Assembly (NCBI GenBank): GCA_035497635.1
Contig: DATJDB010000306.1
Coordinates: 1-7,938, forward strand
Direction: 5' to 3'
Length of the DNA stretch: 7,938 nucleotides
Origin: Serpens sp035497635
Lineage (GTDB): Bacteria; Pseudomonadota; Gammaproteobacteria; Pseudomonadales; Pseudomonadaceae
Position numbers and translations under genes: made by a program
Part shown: positions 1-7,641 of the stretch, piece by piece
Numbering within the stretch: position 1 is the first letter of the stretch
Layout: each line of letters begins with the position of its first letter
The notes under the pieces: generated by a model
Databases searched by the model: none
Seen by the model: the letters and a program-made list of their open reading frames with translations, nothing else
Told to the model about the DNA's origin: nothing

Positions 1-20
1 GAATGAACTCGCTCCCACAG
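1..20. repeat. Partial REP-like element (Pseudomonas type)
   Basis: The first 20 bases resemble the right half of a common Pseudomonas REP element, in which a GCGAAT/ATTCGC stem is followed by GCTCCCACAG. The left arm lies outside the window. It starts 15 bases past the stop codon of the DUF5064 gene, a typical extragenic position. It matches the element at 516-535 at 12 of 20 positions in the same orientation. The identification rests on remembered REP consensus forms, not on a search. Confidence 0.5.
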
Positions 21-35
21 TGCACCACGCGCCAC

Positions 36-410
36 TCATACCGTCGGCGGCTTGTCCTGCTGCACATGCTCCAGATCCACCGGCTCGCCGGGTTGCAGCG
101 CCAGTCGCTGGCGGATGTCCTCGAACATCCGGTCGAATTCCGCGTGGTCCGACAGAACGGGGCTGTGTTCGGCCACCGGCAGGCCGTGCCGCTCGGCGAC
201 GCGGCCCACCTGGCTGGCAAAATTCAGCGCCGTGTCGCGGTGCAGGCGCAGCTCTTCGGCGAAGGGCTGTCCGTCCCGTTCACCCGAGAGATGCAGACAG
301 AGCATCGGCCCTTCCCGGGCGTCTTGCTGCACGTCGTAATGCAGGTCGAGATGCCAGGCGGGCGAATCGCCCGGCAGGCTGGTGCGATGCAGATGGCCCG
401 GTTCGAACAT
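36..410 (-). CDS. DUF5064 family protein (hypothetical)
   Basis: This is a 124-residue soluble protein of unknown function. It has no signal peptide or membrane segment. The N-terminal MFEPGHLHR, the central HLSGERDGQPF, LHRDTALNFASQVGR, and the near-C-terminal EFDRMFEDIRQRLAL are what I recognise as the DUF5064 pattern, a small alpha/beta family seen mainly in Pseudomonas; I recall P. aeruginosa PA1076 as its structural representative. The ATG is supported by GAGG five bases upstream on the minus strand, and the stop is TGA. It lies downstream of, and in the same direction as, the DUF2288 gene, 147 bases away, with a REP-like element between them, so co-transcription is possible but unproven. 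I saw no convincing promoter of its own. The family call comes from recall; the reading frame itself is secure. Confidence 0.8.
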   Translation of the reverse strand: MFEPGHLHRTSLPGDSPAWHLDLHYDVQQDAREGPMLCLHLSGERDGQPFAEELRLHRDTALNFASQVGRVAERHGLPVAEHSPVLSDHAEFDRMFEDIRQRLALQPGEPVDLEHVQQDKPPTV

Positions 411-510
411 GGGCGCCTCGGAGAAGAGGGGAACGTCTCCTCAGACTAGGCGGCGGCTTTCTTGGAGGGGCTTTCGCCGCGATGCTTCTGGCTGCGGACG
501 CGCAAAAGCA

Positions 511-536
511 ATCGCGGCTGAAGCCTCTCCTGCGGG
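511..536. repeat. REP-like palindromic element
   Basis: The sequence CGCGGCTGAAG followed by CCTCTCCTGCGGG has the layout of a Pseudomonas REP: a GCGGCT-GA-AGCCGC stem-loop followed by a GCTCCTACAGG tail. The second arm is degraded here (AGCCTC instead of AGCCGC). It lies in the 147-base spacer between the DUF2288 and DUF5064 genes, in the same orientation as the partial copy at 1-20. REPs can stabilise or end transcripts, but the imperfect stem makes this one a doubtful terminator. The rest of the spacer holds only a weak 6-bp inverted repeat (450-455 with 475-480). Confidence 0.55.
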
Positions 537-557
537 ATCGGTGTGGGCTGCACCGTC

Positions 558-878
558 TTAATGCATCGCCGCGCTGCCGGCCCGCTCCTGCACCAGCACC
601 CAGGGCGCCACTACCACCGCCCACAGGTGGGGATCGCGCCGCTGCCAGTCCTCGGCGTGCTCGGCGCTGATGCGTTCAACCTGCCCCGAGGCCAGCCAGG
701 CGGTGACTTTCGGCCGGTCATCCTCGGCCACGGCTTCGGCCACTTCCACCAGATCCAGGCTGGCGTCGATCCACAGCAGGTTGCCCTTGGCGAAGAACGG
801 CTGCAGTTCCTGCCAAGTGATAATGGCGGTTTCGCCCAGCAGCTTGGCATAAAGAGTGCTTTGGGTTTGTGAGGACAT
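558..878 (-). CDS. DUF2288 domain-containing protein (hypothetical)
   Basis: This 106-residue soluble protein has no known function. It starts MSSQTQSTLYAKLLGETAII and continues with WQELQPFFAKGNLLWIDASLDLVEVAEAVAEDD, then a WLASGQVERIS segment, and ends LWAVVVAPWVLVQERAGS. I recognise this as the DUF2288 pattern, a family of about 100 residues found in proteobacteria and cyanobacteria. I chose the ATG at 876-878 rather than the open frame reaching 986, because the domain starts at once after it, GGTGA lies five bases upstream, and a good promoter sits at 906-933 so that the longer frame would begin inside or upstream of it. It diverges from braC across a 226-base spacer. I recall a similar neighbour (PA1075) beside braC in P. 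aeruginosa, which suggests conserved order, not shared function. Confidence 0.85.
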   Translation of the reverse strand: MSSQTQSTLYAKLLGETAIITWQELQPFFAKGNLLWIDASLDLVEVAEAVAEDDRPKVTAWLASGQVERISAEHAEDWQRRDPHLWAVVVAPWVLVQERAGSAAMH

Positions 879-905
879 GGCATTCACCGGATTGATCGGC
901 CGGCA

Positions 906-933
906 ATGATACCCGTACCGCCGCTGGTGAAAA
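906..933 (-). promoter_or_regulatory. Candidate sigma-70 promoter for the DUF2288 gene
   Basis: Read on the minus strand, TTTTCA (928-933, 4 of 6 matches to TTGACA) is followed after 16 bases by TATCAT (906-911, 5 of 6 matches to TATAAT). Transcription would start near 899, giving a leader of about 20 bases to the ATG at 878 with GGTGA inside it. Position and spacing fit well. It was found by eye and has not been scored. Confidence 0.45.
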
Positions 934-1013
934 GCCCGTGGGACTCGCCCGCTTGGGTAGGATGGCGGTGTTTCGATTCGCGGCAAGGCGCCCCCGCCCG
1001 AGGCCGGGATGGC

Positions 1014-1043
1014 TTCCCAAGCCGGGAAACCGCCCTCTACACT
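1014..1043 (+). promoter_or_regulatory. Weak candidate promoter for the bra/liv operon
   Basis: TTCCCA (1014-1019) and TACACT (1038-1043) each match the sigma-70 hexamers at 4 of 6 positions, with an 18-base spacer. Transcription would begin near 1050, giving a leader of about 55 bases that contains the palindrome at 1068-1081. The -35 sits among small competing inverted repeats (1003-1028). I found no sigma-54 -24/-12 pair. Treat this as a hint: another promoter could lie elsewhere in 879-1104. Confidence 0.25.
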
Positions 1044-1067
1044 CAGCGGGCACCGCCTGTGGTTTCA

Positions 1068-1081
1068 GTCATCCGGATGAC
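1068..1081. promoter_or_regulatory. Perfect 14-bp palindrome, possible operator
   Basis: GTCATCCGGATGAC is identical to its own reverse complement and ends 23 bases before the braC ATG. A two-fold symmetric site of this size beside a start codon suggests a dimeric repressor site. As RNA it would form a 5-bp stem with a CCGG tetraloop close to the ribosome binding site. I do not recognise it as the site of a particular regulator; it does not look like an Lrp site. Confidence 0.4.
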
Positions 1082-1104
1082 AACAATCAAAAGAGTGGAC
1101 AACT

Positions 1105-2226
1105 ATGACCAAGTCGATACAACACCTGCGCACACTTATTACCGCGATGGCCCTGGCCGGTTGCGCCAGCCACGCCCTGGCCGCCGACAACATCAGGATC
1201 GCCCTGGCCGGCCCGGTGACGGGCGCCGTCGCGCAGTACGGTGAAATGCAGTTCGTTGGCGCGCGCATGGCCATCGAACAGATCAACAAGGCCGGCGGCG
1301 TCAATGGCGCTCAACTGGAAGGCGTGGTCTACGACGATGCCTGCGATCCCAAGCAGGCCGTGGCCGTGGCCAACAAGATCGTCAACGACGGCATCTCCTT
1401 CGTGGTCGGTCACCTGTGCTCCAGTTCCACCCAGCCCGCCTCGGATATCTACGAGGACGAGGGCATCCTGATGATCACCGCCGCCTCCACCAGCCCGGAC
1501 ATCACCGCGCGCGGCTACCAGATGATCTTCCGCACCATCGGCCTGGACAACCTGCAAGGCCCCACCGCCGCCAACTTCATCGCCGACAAGATCAAGCCCA
1601 AGGCCGTGGCCGTGGTGCATGACAAGCAGCAATACGGTGAAGGCATCGCCACCGCCGTGCGCGACACCCTGAAGGCCAAGGGCATCAACGTGGTGGCCTT
1701 CGAGGGCATCAACGCCGGCGACAAGGATTTCTCCGCGCTGATCGCCAAGCTCAAGCGCGCCAATGTCGACTTCGTCTATTACGGCGGCTATCACCCCGAA
1801 CTCGGCCTGCTACTGCGTCAGAGCAAGGAACGTGGCCTGGCCGCGCGCTTCATGGGTCCGGAAGGCGTGGGTAACAAGGAAATCTCCGCCATCGCCGGTC
1901 CGGCCTCCGAAGGCCTGCTGGTGACCCTGCCGCGCTCCTTCGACCAGGACCCGAAGAACCAGGCGCTGGTCGAGGCCTTCAAGGCGAAGAAGGAAGACCC
2001 GAGCGGTCCGTTCGTGTTCCCGGCCTATGCCGCCGTGCAGGTGATCGCCCAGGGCATCGAGAAGGCCGGCGGCACCGACACCGAGAAGGTGGCCGCCGCG
2101 CTGCGCGCCAACACCTTCGAAACGCCCACCGGCACCCTGGCCTTCGATGAAAAGGGCGATCTGAAGAACTTCAACTTCATCGTCTACGAATGGCACCAGG
2201 ACGGCACCAAGAGCGAAGCCCAGTAA
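1105..2226 (+). CDS. braC: Branched-chain amino acid ABC transporter substrate-binding protein (BraC/LivJ)
   Basis: This 373-residue periplasmic protein captures Leu/Ile/Val, probably also Ala and Thr as for P. aeruginosa BraC, and delivers them to LivHM. It has an N-terminal signal (residues 1-26), then a type I periplasmic binding fold starting NIRIALAGPVTGAVAQYGEMQ. Cys80 and Cys105 (DACDPKQ, GHLCSSST) match the known LIV-binding-protein disulfide. By analogy with E. coli LivJ, Ser106, Thr129, Tyr229 and Glu253 (GPEGVGN) are likely ligand contacts. Length equals BraC, and the C terminus (FDEKGDLKNFNFIVYEWH) is intact. GAGTGGA upstream supports the ATG. Odd point: residues 17-20 are LAGC, a lipobox, where BraC homologs I remember have a non-Cys residue; signal peptidase I could instead cut after ALA (24-26). 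It is the first operon gene, followed by two hairpins that probably set it above the downstream genes in expression. Confidence 0.97.
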   Translation: MTKSIQHLRTLITAMALAGCASHALAADNIRIALAGPVTGAVAQYGEMQFVGARMAIEQINKAGGVNGAQLEGVVYDDACDPKQAVAVANKIVNDGISFVVGHLCSSSTQPASDIYEDEGILMITAASTSPDITARGYQMIFRTIGLDNLQGPTAANFIADKIKPKAVAVVHDKQQYGEGIATAVRDTLKAKGINVVAFEGINAGDKDFSALIAKLKRANVDFVYYGGYHPELGLLLRQSKERGLAARFMGPEGVGNKEISAIAGPASEGLLVTLPRSFDQDPKNQALVEAFKAKKEDPSGPFVFPAYAAVQVIAQGIEKAGGTDTEKVAAALRANTFETPTGTLAFDEKGDLKNFNFIVYEWHQDGTKSEAQ

Positions 2227-2240
2227 GTCCGTCATGAAAC

Positions 2241-2272
2241 GGGAGCCCTCCGCTGCCGCGGCGGGCTCCTTT
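2241..2272 (+). terminator. Hairpin after braC, partial terminator or attenuator
   Basis: GGAGCCC (2242-2248) pairs with GGGCTCC (2263-2269), and inside it CCGC (2250-2253) pairs with GCGG (2258-2261) around a TGCC loop. Only one T/C mismatch breaks the roughly 11-bp stem. Three T residues follow, then C, so termination is probably incomplete. It begins 15 bases after the braC stop codon. Such hairpins after binding-protein genes lower read-through into the permease genes and protect the upstream mRNA from 3' decay. Confidence 0.65.
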
Positions 2273-2290
2273 CGCATGCGCCATACGGAC

Positions 2291-2319
2291 CCGTTCGGCT
2301 GCCCGCAGTAGCCGAACGG
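2291..2319 (+). promoter_or_regulatory. Perfect 10-bp hairpin just before livH
   Basis: CCGTTCGGCT (2291-2300) and AGCCGAACGG (2310-2319) are perfect reverse complements around a 9-base loop. No T-run follows; the livH Shine-Dalgarno (GAGGT, 2323-2327) starts four bases after the stem. It is therefore better seen as an RNA-stability, pausing or translation-control element than a terminator. It stands 18 bases after the braC terminator-like hairpin. Confidence 0.55.
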
Positions 2320-2335
2320 CATGAGGTAACCCGGA

Positions 2336-4505
<2,170 letters not shown>

Positions 4506-4509
<4 letters not shown>

Positions 4510-5273
4510 GTCGCCCGCTGCTGGAAGTCCGGGGCCTGTGCATGCGCTTCGGCGGCCTGCTGGCCGTGAATGGCGTCAACCTCAGCGTGCAGAAAGGGCA
4601 GGTGGTCTCGATGATCGGCCCCAATGGCGCCGGCAAGACCACGGTGTTCAACTGCCTGAATGGTTTCTATCGCCCGTCCTCGGGGGAAATCCTCCTTGAT
4701 GGCGAGCCGATCCAGGGGCTGCCGGGCCATCGCATCGCCTGTAAGGGTGTGGTGCGCACCTTTCAGAATGTGCGTCTGTTCAAGGAGATGACTGCGGTGG
4801 AAAACCTGCTGGTGGCCCAGCACCAGCACATCAACACCAACTTCTTCGCCGGGCTGTTCAAGACCCCCGGCTACCGGCAGAGCGAACGCGAGGCCATGGG
4901 CCACGCGGCCGAATGGCTGGCGCGCATGGAGCTTACCGAGGTGGCCAACCGGCCGGCCGGCACGCTGGCCTATGGGCAGCAACGCCGTCTGGAAATCGCC
5001 CGCTGCATGATGACCCGACCGCGTTTGCTGATGCTCGACGAACCAGCCGCCGGCCTCAACCCCCGGGAGACCGAGGACCTCAAGCGCCTGATCGGCCAAC
5101 TGCGCGACGAGCACGGGGTGACCGTGCTGCTGATCGAGCACGACATGAAGCTGGTGATGAGCATTTCCGAGCGCATCCTGGTGATCAACCAGGGCGCGCC
5201 GCTGGCCGAGGGCACGCCGGCGGAGATCCGCGCCAACCCGGATGTGATCAAGGCCTACCTGGGGGAAACCTGA
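4506..5273 (+). CDS. livG: Branched-chain amino acid ABC transporter ATP-binding protein LivG (BraF)
   Basis: This 255-residue cytoplasmic ATPase drives import together with LivF. All ABC motifs are visible: Walker A GPNGAGKTT (38-46), Q-loop TFQNVRLF with Gln87, the LivG-type signature LAYGQQRR (154-161, in place of LSGGQ), Walker B LLMLDEP (174-180) with catalytic Glu179, D-loop AAGLNP, and switch His212 (LLIEHD). The insertion around HINTNFFAGLFKTPGYRQSE (108-127) and the ending NPDVIKAYLGE are typical of LivG. Length equals BraF. The ATG overlaps the livM stop (ATGA), with GGAG eight bases upstream (4494-4497). The TGA stop shares one base with the livF start. Confidence 0.97.
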
Positions 5274-5974
5274 TGCTGCAGTTCGACACCGTTTCCACGT
5301 TTTACGGCAAGATCCAGGCCCTGCACGGCATCAGCCTGAGCGTCGAGCGCGGCGAAATCGTCACCCTGATCGGCGCCAACGGCGCCGGCAAATCCACCCT
5401 GCTGATGACCCTGTGCGGCTCACCGCGTGCCGCCAGCGGCAGCATTCGCTATGAGGGTGAGGAGCTGGTCGGCCTGGATACCTGCGACATCATGCGCAAA
5501 AGCATTGCCGTGGTGCCCGAAGGCCGGCGCATCTTCGCCCGCCTGACGGTGGAGGAGAACCTGGCCATGGGCGCCTTTTTCACCGGCAAGGTGGAGTATC
5601 AGCAGGAGCTGGAGCACGTGCTCGACCTGTTCCCGCGTCTCAAGGAGCGCTTCAGCCAGCGGGGCGGCACCATGTCCGGCGGCGAGCAGCAGATGCTGGC
5701 CATTGCCCGCGCGCTGATGAGCAAGCCCAAGCTGCTGCTGCTCGATGAGCCGTCGCTGGGCCTGGCGCCGATCGTCATCCAGCAGATCTTCGAGATCATC
5801 GAGCAGCTGCGCCGCGACGGGGTGACCATCTTCCTGGTCGAGCAGAACGCCAACCAGGCGCTCAAGCTGGCCGATCGCGGCTATGTACTGGAGAACGGCC
5901 TGATCGTCATGCAGGGCTCGGGCGACGAGCTGCACAGCGATCCCCGCGTGCGCGAGGCCTACCTGGGGGTCTGA
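5273..5974 (+). CDS. livF: Branched-chain amino acid ABC transporter ATP-binding protein LivF (BraG)
   Basis: This 233-residue cytoplasmic ATPase is the partner of LivG. Walker A is GANGAGKST (34-42), the signature is MSGGEQQ (134-140), and Walker B is LLLLDEP (154-160) with Glu159. As I recall for LivF/BraG in general, the Q-loop position reads VPEGRRIF (Glu83) and the switch His is replaced by Gln191 (LVEQNANQAL), so the two ATP sites of the LivG-LivF pair are not equivalent. The start is the TGATG overlap with livG. The frame is open further back to 4913 inside livG, but only this ATG has GGGGGA about six bases ahead, and it gives the 233-residue length of BraG. The last 16 bases overlap the convergent chemoreceptor gene, so no terminator fits between the two stops. 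Confidence 0.97.
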   Translation: MLQFDTVSTFYGKIQALHGISLSVERGEIVTLIGANGAGKSTLLMTLCGSPRAASGSIRYEGEELVGLDTCDIMRKSIAVVPEGRRIFARLTVEENLAMGAFFTGKVEYQQELEHVLDLFPRLKERFSQRGGTMSGGEQQMLAIARALMSKPKLLLLDEPSLGLAPIVIQQIFEIIEQLRRDGVTIFLVEQNANQALKLADRGYVLENGLIVMQGSGDELHSDPRVREAYLGV

Positions 5975-7548
5975 TCCTCGACCTGCTGCGGCCGATAGCC
6001 CAGGCGCACGCCGCCCCAGTGGCGGCCGCGCACGTGAATCGGCACCGACAGGTCGTGCATCAGCTCGCCGGTGTCGCGGCTGTAGGTCTGCAGCAGCAGG
6101 TTGCGCTCGTGGCTGCCGCAGCGGATGCCGGTGCGGTCGTTGAAGATGCGCTTGCTGCGGTTGTGCAGGTGGTCCACCTCGGGATCGCCGGTCAGCGGCT
6201 GGTTGAAGACCTGATTGTGGGTCGGCACATAGCCATCCGGCGTGGTGGCGATGGCATACACCAGCGCCGGGTCGCGCGCCAGCAGCGGCTCCTGGATGCC
6301 CGGCAGTACCTGGTCGGCATAGCGGTCGAAGCGGGTGTGGTAGCGGGCCGGGTCGGTGCCGGGCACGCCCTGGTAGTCCCGGTCGAACAGATCGTCCAGA
6401 CTCAGGCGTCCGGCCTCCAGATCCGCTTCAAAGCGCTGCGCCACAGTGGCGGCGCCCTCGCGGGCCAGGTCGTAGAAGCGCTGGTGATAGCCATCCAGCT
6501 GCACATCTGCCAGTTGTTCGCTGACCGTCTCGGCCTGGGTCATCAATTGCCCGGAGGCCTGCTCCAGCTGCTGCGTCTGGCCTTCGCTGTCCAGTACGTC
6601 GGCGCGCAAGCGGTCGAGCGCGGTGAACTGCACAGTCAGGCGTTGCTGGCTGTCCGCCGTGCCGGCGGCGATCTGGCTGACCTGGGAGGCCACGTCACCG
6701 GCCAGCCCGGCGATGTCGCCCAGTTGCCGGCCGGTCACCTCGATCAGCGCGCCGGTTTCGTCCAGCTCGCCGTCCTGACGCTGGATATGGCTGACCACCG
6801 CCTCGCTTTGCTGATGAATCTCGGTGATGCGCTCGCGCACTTCCTCGGTGGCCTTGGCGGTGTGCGAGGCCAGGTTGCGCACCTCGTCGGCCACCACCGC
6901 GAAGCCGCGCCCGGCGTCGCCGGCGCGTGCCGCCTCGATGGCTGCGTTGAGGGCCAGCAGGTTGGTCTGGCTGGCGATGCTCTCGATCACATCGGCGATG
7001 CGGCGGATCTCCTCGGAACGGGTCGCCAGCTCGCCCACCAGTTCGCGACTGGCCTGGCTTTGCGCGCTCAACCGGCGCATGCGGGCAATGGTCTGCTCCA
7101 GCTCCGCCTGGCCGCTGACGCTGCCCTGACGCATCGCCTCGGCGGCTTCCAGCGCCCGTTGCGCCTGTGCGGCGCTCTGCTGCCCGGTGCTGACCATGGC
7201 CTCCGCGCCTACAGCGATCTCGCCCAGCGCGTCGCGCTGCGAGTGCAGGCGCTGCGCCAACTGCTCAACATTGAAGGCCACCTGGGCGGCGGCCAGCGCG
7301 TTCTGCACCGTGTGCTTGGAGAGTTCCTGGCTCAGGCTGCGAAATGCCTGGGCTTCCTGGTGGGGGTCGGCTGGCGTGGCTTCGGACGATCCGCGCAGCA
7401 ACAGCCAGGGCCACAGGCCGAGGAGGAGCAGTACCGCCAGGTCAAGCCCAGCGGGTAGCTCGAGCCAGCGCAAAAGCAGCCAGGCGCCCAGCAGGGTGAC
7501 GCCATGCAGCAGAAAGAGCGGGGCGAGCGGGCGAAGGGTAGGGCGCAT
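5959..7548 (-). CDS. Methyl-accepting chemotaxis protein with C-terminal sensor-like domain
   Basis: This 529-residue chemoreceptor should signal to CheA/CheW. Two N-terminal hydrophobic helices (about 9-27 and 34-51) are joined by only six or seven residues, so there is no periplasmic ligand domain. I see no HAMP. A long coiled-coil signalling region runs from about 65 to 350, with the conserved tip IASQTNLLALNAAIEAARAGDAGRGFAVVADEVRNLA (191-227). After it comes a cytoplasmic domain (about 352-519) with DGYVPTHN (438-445), HNRSKRIFNDRTGIRCGSH (462-480), LLLQTYSRDTGE (484-495) and SVPIHVRGRHWGGVRLGY (501-518). I have seen this module at the C terminus of other proteobacterial MCPs; it looks Cache/PAS-like, but its ligand is unknown to me. 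No CheR-binding pentapeptide ends the protein. The ATG has only a weak Shine-Dalgarno, and I found no FliA-type promoter upstream. A link to amino acid taxis is suggested by the neighbours only. Confidence 0.92.
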   Translation of the reverse strand: MRPTLRPLAPLFLLHGVTLLGAWLLLRWLELPAGLDLAVLLLLGLWPWLLLRGSSEATPADPHQEAQAFRSLSQELSKHTVQNALAAAQVAFNVEQLAQRLHSQRDALGEIAVGAEAMVSTGQQSAAQAQRALEAAEAMRQGSVSGQAELEQTIARMRRLSAQSQASRELVGELATRSEEIRRIADVIESIASQTNLLALNAAIEAARAGDAGRGFAVVADEVRNLASHTAKATEEVRERITEIHQQSEAVVSHIQRQDGELDETGALIEVTGRQLGDIAGLAGDVASQVSQIAAGTADSQQRLTVQFTALDRLRADVLDSEGQTQQLEQASGQLMTQAETVSEQLADVQLDGYHQRFYDLAREGAATVAQRFEADLEAGRLSLDDLFDRDYQGVPGTDPARYHTRFDRYADQVLPGIQEPLLARDPALVYAIATTPDGYVPTHNQVFNQPLTGDPEVDHLHNRSKRIFNDRTGIRCGSHERNLLLQTYSRDTGELMHDLSVPIHVRGRHWGGVRLGYRPQQVEDQTPR

Positions 7549-7641
7549 GGCGGTTCATTCTTGTTGTTGGGCCCGTTGTTAAAGCATGAATCGCGCGGGC
7601 TCCACCATGCGCCAATGGTCGTGACCGACCAGTCGCGGCTG

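Noticed and set aside
450..480. GCGGCG/CGCCGC inverted repeat as a terminator after the DUF2288 gene
   Set aside because: A 6-bp stem with a 19-base loop and no T-run is weak and expected by chance in GC-rich DNA.
955..985. GGTAGGATGGCGG stretch as a remnant of a dispersed Pseudomonas repeat
   Set aside because: Only the first dozen bases look familiar and the matching inverted arm is missing.
879..986. A longer start for the DUF2288 gene at 986
   Set aside because: The extra 36 residues are unlike the family and lie over a good promoter. The ATG at 878 has its own Shine-Dalgarno.
4913..5272. An upstream extension of livF inside livG, in the same frame
   Set aside because: The extension overlaps livG and gives Pro/Arg-rich sequence. 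The LivF domain starts at the TGATG junction and has the expected 233-residue length.
6019..7458. A 479-codon open frame on the plus strand opposite the chemoreceptor
   Set aside because: It is the antisense shadow of a GC-rich coding sequence. The minus-strand frame contains the unmistakable MCP signalling tip, and the plus-strand protein shows no recognisable domain.
7616..7631. Hairpin TGGTCG-TGAC-CGACCA after the beta-barrel gene as a terminator
   Set aside because: The stem is only 6 bp and no T-run follows on the minus strand. Possible, but not supportable as an intrinsic terminator.
7549..7641. A FliA (sigma-28) promoter for the chemoreceptor
   Set aside because: I could not find a TAAA and GCCGATAA pair with proper spacing, nor a convincing sigma-70 pair.
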